From Pseudoalteromonas luteoviolacea (lineage in GTDB: Bacteria; Pseudomonadota; Gammaproteobacteria; Enterobacterales; Alteromonadaceae), in assembly GCF_000814765.1 (NCBI RefSeq), contig NZ_JWIC01000006.1, forward strand, positions 642,007 to 706,006: a stretch of DNA of 64,000 nt. Direction: 5' to 3'. Shown piece after piece: positions 25,963 through 35,700 of the stretch (the stretch's first letter is position 1; every line of letters starts with the position of its first letter). Position numbers and translations under genes: made by a program. The notes below the pieces were generated by a model, which saw nothing but the letters and a program-made list of their open reading frames with translations, did not search any database and had not been told where the DNA came from.

Positions 25963-26775
25963 ATGAGTGAATCGCTATTATTGGTCCTATACTGCGCATT
26001 GCTTGGCAGTGGTGTTGGTTTCCTTGCTGGCTTGCTTGGTATAGGGGGCGGATTGGTGATAGTACCAATTTTGAGTATTATTTTACTTCATTTTGAAATA
26101 CTGCCACCAAACCAAGTCGTTATAGCGGCCATAGCAACCTCACTTGCGTCGATATTGTTTACATCGACTTCCTCAGCACTTGCGCATCATAAAAATGGAA
26201 ATGTGCCATGGGAATTGGCACCTTGGATCATGACTGGTGTCGCATTTGGTGCATTACTCAGTGGATTTTTAGCCTCCCTATTACCAGAAGAAATGGTAAA
26301 ATGGGTATTTGCTTCATGTGTAGCGCTCATTGCCCTTAAAATGCTCTATAGCAGTAACAAACACGAAGAAAACGAAGAACGAGCAATGCCAAATAAGGGC
26401 ATTTTAACCACTTTAACAACCATCACAGGTGGTTTATCTGCCATGATTGGTATTGGCGGTGGCGCTTTGTTAGTCCCTCTTCTCACATATTTCTCTGTAA
26501 ATATGAAAAAAGCGATTGGCTGTTCATCAGCTTGTGGAATTGTTATCGCTCTATTTGGTTCAATAGGTTATATAAGCTCAGGTGTTAATCACTTTGATTT
26601 AAAAGATGGGTTTGCAGGATTTGTTTATCTTCCTGCGCTCTTCGGCATAGTTTGCACGTCTTGGTTCACTGCTCCTCTGGGCGCAAAAGCAACAAATTAT
26701 TTGCCTGTATCGACAGTGAAGAAAATCTTCGCTGGCCTATTGGTTGTCATGGCTGGAAACATGGCTCTGAGTTAG
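25963..26775 (+). CDS. TauE/SafE family sulfite/sulfonate exporter-like permease
   Basis: A 270-residue protein with about eight membrane helices in two similar halves. Each half begins with the family motif: GFLAGLLGIGGGLVIVPIL (about residues 18-36) and GGLSAMIGIGGGALLVPLL in the second half. The family exports sulfite, sulfoacetate or related anions; the substrate here is unknown. It is divergent from mesX, sharing the intergenic region that holds the MetJ boxes, so a link to sulfur metabolism is possible. Confidence 0.9.
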   Translation: MSESLLLVLYCALLGSGVGFLAGLLGIGGGLVIVPILSIILLHFEILPPNQVVIAAIATSLASILFTSTSSALAHHKNGNVPWELAPWIMTGVAFGALLSGFLASLLPEEMVKWVFASCVALIALKMLYSSNKHEENEERAMPNKGILTTLTTITGGLSAMIGIGGGALLVPLLTYFSVNMKKAIGCSSACGIVIALFGSIGYISSGVNHFDLKDGFAGFVYLPALFGIVCTSWFTAPLGAKATNYLPVSTVKKIFAGLLVVMAGNMALS

Positions 26776-26795
26776 GCTCTTTTATCTATGCCCAA

Positions 26796-26820
26796 CAACC
26801 CCAGTTTGTATTTGGGGTTG
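26796..26820 (+). terminator. weak terminator-like hairpin after the TauE gene
   Basis: CAACCCCA and TGGGGTTG pair across a nine-base loop 20 bp after the stop codon, but no T-run follows. Confidence 0.4.
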
Positions 26821-27042
26821 CTTACCTATAGTTATCTCTTTCGCGTTAATCGTTGTTAATTCCCAAAGTTTGAATTTATCCTAATCTTTTTGCTCTAAAT
26901 TGACTAAAGCCTGCAAACATTAAGATGAACATATAAAAATTTAAATAAATCCACCATTCAATTAAACAAACTATTTACAAAAACAAAAAAATAAACAAAA
27001 ATACTCAACAGATGTGATAACAAGTTCGAAATAGCGATAATA

Positions 27043-27249
27043 ATGATCAAGCCCATATTTTTGGCACTATTTACGTTGATAGTGTCTATAACGTCACTGT
27101 TAGCAGATGCGCGTTCATCTACTTATGTACTCTGTTACAAGCAAAGCAAGGTCGCATGGAGTGAAGAGTACTATAACCCGCGCTCAGTGCAATCGGCGTA
27201 CTATCGTTGTGTAAACGAAGGCGGTGCACCACAACTGGTTATTTACTAA
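27043..27249 (+). CDS. small secreted hypothetical protein
   Basis: A 68-residue protein. The first 22 residues form a signal peptide ending LLADA, leaving a mature peptide of about 45 residues with two cysteines (LCYKQ and YRCVNEGG) that could form one disulfide. It is rich in tyrosine. No family recognised. It stands alone in an AT-rich stretch. Coding is supported by the clear signal peptide. Confidence 0.6.
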   Translation: MIKPIFLALFTLIVSITSLLADARSSTYVLCYKQSKVAWSEEYYNPRSVQSAYYRCVNEGGAPQLVIY

Positions 27250-27304
27250 AATCTAACCGGTTATGATGTTGGGTATTGCTTTGTAGGCATGTTAAAAACC
27301 TCGT

Positions 27305-28264
27305 CTACATGCTTACTAAACACGATGGCTCTATCCATTTGTTCACCTCATTTTGATATCTAATCAACCAACGTTTGGCTGCTTTTCTTTCTTTGTGACC
27401 ATCAAACACCACAAACGATGAGGCATCAGCTATCATATCTGCTGTAAAATCAACTTTCTTAATTAAGTCATAGACACACGGGTTTGCCCTCTCTAAACCA
27501 GGCCAGCCAGCTTTTCTCAACCACCCTCTTTTTGGATTGCCGCAATCATTAATCAGAGCGGAATTTATTCCCCAACTTGCGTCTGTTTCACATTCAATTG
27601 AATACAGAGGAAATTCAACAAAACGACCCGGAATATGCAAATCTGTCCAGTTGGGTGTCCAATTGATTAGTACAATTGGCTCTTTATTTTGCCAAGCAAT
27701 CTCAAGTTTACGCCATAGCTGTTCTTCATTTTTTAGCCTATCAATTGTAAAGTTCATCTTTAACGATCTGATCAAATCTGCATCTTGATAATCCCAATCA
27801 ATAGTATAAAACACGCCTTTTTCAGGATTCGCCTCCTTGGCAAACAATAGTGCGCACTGGTCTAGTGCTTTCCAATCTGGTAAGCCCGGGCATACTTGCT
27901 CAACATATTCTGGGTACCACCACTCTTCACGCACAACCACTTGGTGAATACCTAAGTCTGCTATCAAGTTATTTGCAACCATACGATTAAATTGGCCAGC
28001 CATTGACTGTTGCCAAATCTCTATTTGAAAATGAACTAAGCCCTTTTGCATTGCGCCCCATTGATCACTTGCTGGCATATCGTGGTAGGTCACTGTGTTG
28101 CCATATTGCTCGACAATATCGCCAATGGCATATGATAAAACCCGTTGACTCATCCAGTTATTTAATGGAATTGCGATTTCAGATAACTTTTCTGATGCAC
28201 TCAACTTCGAAAATGGCAAACATAACGTGAGAAAAAAGAGGTAAATTGTCAAAGTGTGTCGCAT
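27305..28264 (-). CDS. glycine betaine/proline-type ABC transporter substrate-binding protein (orphan)
   Basis: A 319-residue protein when started at the ATG at 28264, where MRHTLTIYLFFLTLCLPFSKLSA is a signal peptide; a longer frame to 28324 exists but would bury it. The mature part resembles OpuAC/ProX: IPLNNWMSQRVLSYAIGDI near the start, EIWQQSMAGQF, REEWWYPEYVEQVCPGLPDW and VLINWTPNW with the tryptophans typical of quaternary-amine cages. No permease or ATPase gene lies next to it, so it either serves a transporter encoded elsewhere or acts as a sensor protein. Confidence 0.85.
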   Translation of the reverse strand: MRHTLTIYLFFLTLCLPFSKLSASEKLSEIAIPLNNWMSQRVLSYAIGDIVEQYGNTVTYHDMPASDQWGAMQKGLVHFQIEIWQQSMAGQFNRMVANNLIADLGIHQVVVREEWWYPEYVEQVCPGLPDWKALDQCALLFAKEANPEKGVFYTIDWDYQDADLIRSLKMNFTIDRLKNEEQLWRKLEIAWQNKEPIVLINWTPNWTDLHIPGRFVEFPLYSIECETDASWGINSALINDCGNPKRGWLRKAGWPGLERANPCVYDLIKKVDFTADMIADASSFVVFDGHKERKAAKRWLIRYQNEVNKWIEPSCLVSM

Positions 28265-28531
28265 AAATGCATTACCGAAAGCAATAGGAGATGTTTTAGT
28301 TAATTTGCGTATCAAAGGCCGCACAATAAAGTATAGTTGAGGTTTAAGAGCTTACTAACTTTCAACCTTGACATAACTTTGCGTAGCCTGCTCAATTAAA
28401 AGTGGAATAAAACAGCGCGTCTCTTAAAATCGGATTATTTTAGGTAAAACAATGAATTGAAGATATTTGGGAAAACAAGACAAATACAAAACCGCACTGC
28501 CAAAAGCTATGGCAGTGCATTAACCATTATC

Positions 28532-29749
28532 TTACCAAATATAAGTTCCTTGGATTGGATAGCTTCCAGGCATGTCGATTTCACGAGAAATACTCAAAGT
28601 CTCTAAATCAATTTCTATGATACGGCCATCATCACTTGCTGCAGTATAGAAATATCGGTCATTTTTTGGGTCGAAAGAAGACGTATGTGACTGCGTCTTT
28701 CTACTATTTGATGATGCAGGCGGACTGACTTCGATATTCGCCAGTTTTGTATGACTGTTTAAATCTATTACTGTCATAAATGTATCTGAGTGATTGGTAG
28801 AAACAGCCAACATACGTCCTGGGATCATCGTTGTATGACCATTCCCAGTCCCAGTATCGATAACAGACACAATTTCCATTGATACTTTATTGATAACATA
28901 TGTTTTACCTTCATTTGATCCAAGATAAATATGAACGCCATCAGGATGGAAAGATGCATGATGCGCTCCCATATCCTTGACATCGACTTTGGTCGTTGGC
29001 ATTAACTTTATCTGCCGCTGGTATATTTTTCTATCTGACAGTTCAAATGCCATGATCCCAGGCGCGATCCCCTGCTTTGGCGCTCCTTCTAGTACAGCAT
29101 AAAATACATTTTTCTGGGCGCCTGTAGAGTTAGGTGCAGCTAAAATATGATGTACCGATGTGGGAGTAGGTAACGTATATTTATGGGAAATAGAGTACTC
29201 TCCCTGTCCTGTTTTCACCTCATATAGCTCTAGTGTTCGCCTAGCCCTATCTAAAATTAAAAACTGACTATCTGTTAACCAAAATGGATGCCCAGTTGCT
29301 AAGCTACCGCCAAAATCTGAAGGCACTAAAACGCGCTCATTTCCTACGGTTGCGATGACTTCATTGGTCGTTGTATCTATGATACTTGTCACCGCTTTTT
29401 TAGTGCCAGACACCGCAGCTAGTCTTTTATTTTTATTATATGTGACTGAGCGAGGAAAGTGAGTTAATGGTATTACCCCACCAATTTCTAACGACTTACT
29501 CGCGAGTATATCTAGAGATTGCGTATTCCTTGTAGTCACGTACACTTGCTCTAAACCCGCTTTATCGATTGGATAAGGGCTATCACCAATCGTATTTAAA
29601 ACCTCTTTCAGCTTCATAGTCTGAGGCTGAAATGTGACGACCTGATTATTCTCTTTATCAGCGTAAAAGCCAGTACTATGGCTGTGCGCAATAGCAGACT
29701 GAATGTTAAATGTTGACAATATAGAAATCAGTAAGACCGTTTTTCTCAT
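28532..29749 (-). CDS. exported YVTN/YncE-like beta-propeller protein
   Basis: A 405-residue protein from the ATG at 29749, preceded by AAAGGA. An upstream start would add a lysine-rich stretch and is less likely. Residues 1-21 are a signal peptide ending AIA. The rest is a series of short beta-strand repeats (for example TSIIDTTTNEVIATVG, MTVIDLNSHTKLANIEV, RIIEIDLETLSISREIDM) typical of seven-bladed propellers of the YncE/surface-antigen type. Histidines are frequent (GAHHASFHPDG, SHTSSFDP), so metal binding is conceivable. Function unknown. Confidence 0.75.
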   Translation of the reverse strand: MRKTVLLISILSTFNIQSAIAHSHSTGFYADKENNQVVTFQPQTMKLKEVLNTIGDSPYPIDKAGLEQVYVTTRNTQSLDILASKSLEIGGVIPLTHFPRSVTYNKNKRLAAVSGTKKAVTSIIDTTTNEVIATVGNERVLVPSDFGGSLATGHPFWLTDSQFLILDRARRTLELYEVKTGQGEYSISHKYTLPTPTSVHHILAAPNSTGAQKNVFYAVLEGAPKQGIAPGIMAFELSDRKIYQRQIKLMPTTKVDVKDMGAHHASFHPDGVHIYLGSNEGKTYVINKVSMEIVSVIDTGTGNGHTTMIPGRMLAVSTNHSDTFMTVIDLNSHTKLANIEVSPPASSNSRKTQSHTSSFDPKNDRYFYTAASDDGRIIEIDLETLSISREIDMPGSYPIQGTYIW

Positions 29750-29978
29750 TTTTTTTCCTTTCTTTTTTGATTTTAACAATGAGAGAAGAACGAACAGATT
29801 TAAAAGTCAGGGTAAGTATCTAAATCCCATAGATTTAAACCTGACAACATTCTTCCTTGTTCTAATGATTATTGCAGAATCGCATTGAACAGGTTATACC
29901 CTTTATAGGTTCAATGATAGAAGAGAACACAGATTATGAGTAAATATCAACTTGTTATCTAAGTGCTGGAAATCAAGG

Positions 29979-31883
29979 TTATGTATTCTCCACGCTACCG
30001 AGCTTGACTTGATTACGACCGTTACTTTTTGCTCTGAACAAAGCCATATCCGCATCGTCAAATAACTGCTGAGCATTAATTTCATCGTGATGCGACCAGC
30101 AGGCAACTCCAATACTCACAGTGACCAAATCATCTTCTGCGGCTTTATGTGGGATCGCGAGATCACAAACAGCAGCACGTATTCTTTCAGCTATATTCAT
30201 AGCCGACTTTTCACTCGTATTTGGCAGTATTATCGCAAACTCTTCTCCACCAATACGGGCTAACAATGCATTTTTGACTGTGAGTTTGCTAGAAAGAGCC
30301 TGACATACATTTTGCAGGCAATAATCCCCTAACTGATGTCCATAATGATCGTTGTATTGTTTAAAGTTATCAATGTCGATCACCAGTAGGCTAAAGCTAG
30401 ATTTATGTTTTTTACTGTTCTCAAAAGTTTCACTTAATTTTTTATCATATACACGTCTATTTGCGATGCCTGTCAATGGATCCAAGCTCGCTAAACGGAG
30501 TAACTCATCTTCTCTGGCTTTAAAGTGCTTACTTGTATGATCAAGTAAATAGTTATAAGTCATACACAAAGAAGCGTTGTTTGAACCATGCTCCACATTC
30601 AAGTGTTGAGGTGTATGTTCACTGCTCGAGATATTGTCAAATTGCTCCATCAACTCAATCAGCTCATCTTTCATACCATGCTCACCAAAATTCAATCCAA
30701 TTGTTTCTGTTTGAGCTGACACACGCAATGGGTGTACCTTGTTGACTAACCACAAAAAGCTCAACCCAATCCCACATACCCAAAATGCACATGCCGCAAC
30801 CCCAGTTAATTGAACGAGTAACTGCTCTGAATGAGATTCCAGTTTGAGCTTTTCTAGAGGGACAAACAACGCCACTGAAATAGTGCCCCAAACACCCCCT
30901 CCTAAATGCACAGGTACAGCACTGACAACATCATCGATTTTACACTTTTCTAATAGGTCACCGAGCAAAACACTGATACACCCAGAAATGGCTCCAATCA
31001 CAATTGCAGCAGGTAAACTTACTAAATCCGCACTTGCAGAGATTGCTACCAGCCCTGCAAGCAAGCCATTTAACACATAACGGATGCCTTGCATAGAATG
31101 CAGGTTCCATGACAGCAATAATGCGCTCACTCCACCGGCACATGCTGATAAGGCCGTGTTCGAAAATACCCTCGCGAGCTCAGAGTTAGGCGTGTGAACA
31201 CTGCCACCATTAAAACCAAACCAACCTATAAAAAGTAAAAAAGTGCCTAGTGCTGACAGGGGCAAATTTTGGCAATACATTTCTTTTGATCGCCCTTCAT
31301 GGGTAAATTTTCCAAGCCTTGGGCCGACCTTGATCAATGCGATTAACGCAATCCATCCCCCTACAGAGTGAACCACTGTAGCACCTGCAAAATCAATAAA
31401 CCCAATGTCAAATAACCACCCTACCTGCGCCTGTTCAAAATGTTTACCATTCCAAATCCAATGACCAACAACAGGAAATAAAACGGTTGCTGTAAGAAAA
31501 GAACAAATGATGTAACCCGAGAAGCGCATTCGTTCAGCAACAGCACCTGATAAAATAGTCGCGGCTGTACCACAAAACATCATCTGGAATAAAAAATGCG
31601 CAAGTACAGTGGGATTGTCATAACTATTCAATGCAAAACCATCTGTACCAAACACACCACTTTGGCTTGCACCATACATCAAACCATAACCTACAAGCCA
31701 AAAACAGACTCCGCTGATGCAAAAATCAGCCACGTTTTTAAGGGCAACATTAATGTTATTTTTGCTGCGTACCAAACCACTTTCAAAACAAGTAAAGCCA
31801 GGTTGCATTAGTAACACCAGCGCGGTGCACAGCAGTGTCCATGTGATGGAAATTGTTTGTGAGTCTATTTCAATATTTGCCAA
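29979..31883 (-). CDS. ammonium transporter-GGDEF fusion (putative ammonium-sensing diguanylate cyclase)
   Basis: A 634-residue fusion. Residues of about 10-385 are an Amt/Rh ammonium channel with 11 helices. It has the substrate-site aspartate in IDFAGATVVH (Asp164) and the twin pore histidines His172 and His326 (VPVHLGGGVWG). A linker of about 75 residues follows, then a GGDEF domain (about 460-630) with the active motif GGEEF at 545-549. The inhibitory RxxD site is missing (VKNA stands there), so product inhibition is not expected. It starts at TTG (31883); an in-frame stop lies six codons upstream and no ATG is available near. It probably couples ammonium binding or flux to cyclic di-GMP synthesis. 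Confidence 0.92.
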   Translation of the reverse strand: MANIEIDSQTISITWTLLCTALVLLMQPGFTCFESGLVRSKNNINVALKNVADFCISGVCFWLVGYGLMYGASQSGVFGTDGFALNSYDNPTVLAHFLFQMMFCGTAATILSGAVAERMRFSGYIICSFLTATVLFPVVGHWIWNGKHFEQAQVGWLFDIGFIDFAGATVVHSVGGWIALIALIKVGPRLGKFTHEGRSKEMYCQNLPLSALGTFLLFIGWFGFNGGSVHTPNSELARVFSNTALSACAGGVSALLLSWNLHSMQGIRYVLNGLLAGLVAISASADLVSLPAAIVIGAISGCISVLLGDLLEKCKIDDVVSAVPVHLGGGVWGTISVALFVPLEKLKLESHSEQLLVQLTGVAACAFWVCGIGLSFLWLVNKVHPLRVSAQTETIGLNFGEHGMKDELIELMEQFDNISSSEHTPQHLNVEHGSNNASLCMTYNYLLDHTSKHFKAREDELLRLASLDPLTGIANRRVYDKKLSETFENSKKHKSSFSLLVIDIDNFKQYNDHYGHQLGDYCLQNVCQALSSKLTVKNALLARIGGEEFAIILPNTSEKSAMNIAERIRAAVCDLAIPHKAAEDDLVTVSIGVACWSHHDEINAQQLFDDADMALFRAKSNGRNQVKLGSVENT

Positions 31884-32331
31884 AGATGCCCCATGCGATC
31901 AGATGGTTCATATATGCAGCTTAGACAAGCTCTTTCTAATTCTCCAGATGAATAACGTTGTATTCTTTCAGCTATCTTGAACGTGCAAGTTTATTCAAAA
32001 ACAGATACAAACTTGCGTTCCAAAAAACCCTTCCATTTAGATTACATAAATTAGTTAAGCCGAGACTGCAAATATTTGGTATAAGATTAGTTTGTGATGA
32101 TAAAAATAATACCATGTGATTTTAATAGATATCTTTAAATTTTAAAAAAGACTAATTTATAAAAAATAAAATATGACTTATAAAAACGCAGAAAAAGAGA
32201 TGCCAAATAATATATACACCGATTATTAGCAACTCTAAAGCATTTAATCAAACGGTGATGCCGTTATAAATACCATAATAGACATCAAGCTAGCTTAGGT
32301 TATGCGACCATTCTCATCAACCAATACAATA
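31884..32331. other. non-coding gap, AT-rich
   Basis: No gene, hairpin terminator or recognisable operator was seen in these 448 bases upstream of the Amt-GGDEF gene. Confidence 0.5.
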
Positions 32332-32436
32332 CTACCGGCCACCACGACCACCGCTGATTTTTTCCAATACTTCTTTTGATTTTAAGTTTGCTTTTGTAGA
32401 CTTAAACCCGACTTTTAGTTTTGTGTTTAGTAACAT
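32332..32436 (-). CDS. 34-residue peptide with a double-glycine (GG) leader motif
   Basis: A short gene starting at the ATG at 32436, with AAGGA nine bases before it. The peptide begins MLLNTKLKVGFKS, has a lysine-rich amphipathic stretch and ends LEKISGGRGGR. The LxxKISGG segment is the classic leader-peptide end cut by C39-peptidase ABC transporters or recognised by RiPP maturases. Only four residues (RGGR) follow the GG. It is therefore either a tiny secreted peptide, a precursor with a lost core, or a peptide for which GG is simply the tail. No maturase or transporter gene is nearby. Confidence 0.6.
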   Translation of the reverse strand: MLLNTKLKVGFKSTKANLKSKEVLEKISGGRGGR

Positions 32437-32682
32437 AATTACTCATCCTTAAATTAATGTAATTTAACATATGACCGAGAAAATAGGTCAAAAACACCTT
32501 ACCACCTTTAGGTTTGATTAACATATCATTAAAAGCTATCAAAAATAATAAAATCGAATTTTAAAAGACCAAAGATGATAGATTTTTATCTAGCACAAAA
32601 ACAAATAGTATTGGATTATAAATTAATCAATAAACTCTGTTTTTTTACAAATTAATTCTTTAAATTAAAGCCTAATTTCAGA
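32437..32682. other. non-coding gap upstream of the GG peptide
   Basis: Very AT-rich; no gene or structure recognised before the terminator at 32683. Confidence 0.4.
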
Positions 32683-32713
32683 TAAAAAAAGCCCTAGCAA
32701 TGTTTGCTAGGGC
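32683..32713 (-). terminator. terminator after the FG-GAP lipoprotein gene
   Basis: GCCCTAGCA, a five-base loop and TGCTAGGGC with a run of A on the left, which reads as a T-run on the minus strand. Located 75 bp past the stop at 32788. Confidence 0.75.
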
Positions 32714-32787
32714 TTATCAATTTAGATTTGCATGCTGATTTACTAGAGATTCTGTAGGTATACTCTCATAGAATGCAACACTACAGA

Positions 32788-35700
32788 CTAGTGTACTTGA
32801 TACATCGCAGATGAAGTTGAGAGAAGCAAGTTCAGCTTACCTTTTTCATCTAATCGAACCTTTAATGCATCTTTTGAAGGACGACCAAGTAAATCAGGGC
32901 TGCGACTTACTTTATTACCATTAGAGTCAGTAAACAGTACGTTAGAATGTAAATTGTCACTCCATCTATCACCACTTTGTGTCGCGAAAATCAGCTGTTG
33001 ATAAGTCATACTAGTTGGTGAAACAGCAAAATCAGCAACATACTCGTTAAGTGATTTTTTGTGTACCTGTTCGAGCTTATCACCATTCACTTCGTAAATA
33101 ATGAGCGATGTGTTACTGGTTGCATAATGATCGTTTTCATCATATAAACACGCAATTTCTAACTCTGCATCGCTGTCATAATTAAAGTACTCTACCTGTG
33201 TACACCTTTTATTAAGGTTACTTTTTTCAGAAAAAGTACCTTCTGTGAAGGTAAGTAAGGTTAGCTCATCAGACGCAACGACCATATTAACCGCATCATT
33301 TACAGAAACACTAAAATCATTTATCTGAGTTGAAGTTGTAAAATTGGATAACAAAGATTGGTTATTAACATCAACGACTTTAACATAGTTTTGAGTGCTA
33401 TAAATCGCATCAGTAATGTTATCACCATTAATATCAGCAGCATTCACACCAACCAGAGTGTCATTAGAGTCAATTGGCAACGAATAAGAAATATCATATG
33501 TGCCAAGGTCCATGACGCCTAAAGCAGTGCTATAAGTTTCCGTGTTAGGAGCCAACAACTCAGAAATTCCGTCGTTGTTAAAGTCCGCAGTAATTACTGC
33601 ACTGTCGTCATTCCAATTAGTTGAAATTTCGTCTGATGGTGTAAATTGACCATTTAACGCCATTTGAACTATTCGCCCACCATCGTAGCCAGAATTGCTG
33701 TTAGGAACAAAAAATACGGCTTTTTCTGTATTTCCACTCTTCTTTGCCCAGCCTGCTGATACAAAATAGTCTAGCTGAGGTGCAATTTTATCGTGCCTTA
33801 CCTGTATAGTATCTCCGTCTATGTCTGCTGTTAGTAACATATCAGCACCCGTGTGAGAAGTACCAGATCCCCATATTACCTCTGGTTTGCCGTCGTTATC
33901 ACTATCGCCCACCTGTAGGGACACAGCACCATGATCTACAAGGTCAGCTTGCCATACTTCAGAAAATTCATTTTCACTAGTAAAGTTATAAGCAGTTACA
34001 TTGCCCCATTGACAATCTCCGACAATGAGTTCGTCGCTTACATCATTATCTAAATTTACGGCTGCTAAAGAACACTTGCCGTAAAAATCAGACAAGTTTG
34101 CGATTTGCGCTTTATCAACTGCCGAATAAACAGTTACACCGTCTTTGTTACCAACAATTTCATCAATTCCATCGCCATTAATGTCAGCAGTAATAAAACT
34201 GTTGTTACCGAATGAGTCGCTGCTTAACCATTCATTCACCCAAGTTGCGGTATCGTATACTAGACCTGAGTTTAAAATAACCTCAAGGTTTTCATCTGCA
34301 TCAACATTACCAAAGCGGACTGTTGTGGCGCTATCTAAAGCAGTTTCAAATAGTGATTCATCTGGTTTGTTTAAAGAATATACAGCAAGCGTTTTTGTTG
34401 AATAATGACTGTCATCTTTTTGAAGCATAACAGCCAATTCAGGCACACCGTCATTGTCTATGTCTTCAAACGCACCAGATATCGCCTCTTTATCAAATGT
34501 TAAGAGTGCACGGGCATGTGAGTCTAAATCATCAATAACACTTAGACCACTCTCTGTAAGAACATAAATTTCTTTTTCAGCGTCGTCATCTGTATTGGCT
34601 GCAAAAACTTGCTTAACATTACCTTCTGTTGGCAACACATAAGGATATAACCATTTTTGCTCAGGCGTCTCATTGTTATAAGTGATTAACATCACCCGAT
34701 TAAAGTTATCTGTCGTGAGTATTTCATTCTTGCTGTCACCGTCGAAGTCATCAATTATGAAATTGTTTTGCATTTTTGGTACTTCAATACCTGAGCGTGC
34801 TATCGGTAGAGATTTCTGAGAGTTAACAGTGACTGCAAAACTCGTCTCACTCGCGTTTACTTCATCACCATTAGCAAAAGTAAAATAATATTCTTGAGAT
34901 GAAAACAGCGTTTCAGATGGCGTAGTCCAAGTTATCTGACCATTTTCGTCCACTGTGGCACCATCTGGTAACGCAATTAGCGTATCTGATTGAGTGCCTA
35001 ACTTATTGTCAGGATCAACAACTTTCGCAGTAAACACAACGCGTTGCCCAGGTGAAATCGTGTCAGGAAGGCCCGTTACTTCAATGTAATTAGGCGCGTC
35101 CTCTAACATAATTGATGTACGATAACCAAGAACTGAATTTGCCCCATCAGACACCCTCATAGCGACTTCTAATACATCGCCATAAACGGCAATACCTGCA
35201 GGTAGCGTATTTGTGTACTCTCCCTCAACTAATTCATCATTCACATACCATTCGAAGCTAACAACTAAGTCTTCTATCGCTGTATCTTCATCCGAGTAAT
35301 CACCAACTTCAACGGTGATAGGCGTGGTTGTGTCTACATTATAACCGTAAAAGTTAGGATAACCGACCCAAGGTGGTAATGACATGATATCAAGCGGCAC
35401 TGGATTAATGTTTTTGAAATCACCAGATATAAACCCGTGAATATTCGTGATATAGGTACCTAAATCATTCACATTATCTAAGTCAGAGTCTTGATAATAG
35501 ATAGGTAAATCTTCAGAAAATGAAATCGTTGTGCTTGAGCTGTTACCAGTAAATTTAATTTCACCACCACTATAGCTTGGCGCATAACCGGTTAAGTCTT
35601 TTGCATTTATCGTCAAAGAACCAGAATCGTTAAACATGATGGTGCCAGACACATTAAGATTGTCATCCCGGTTGTAATCTGAACGCCCACTAATGCTCAT

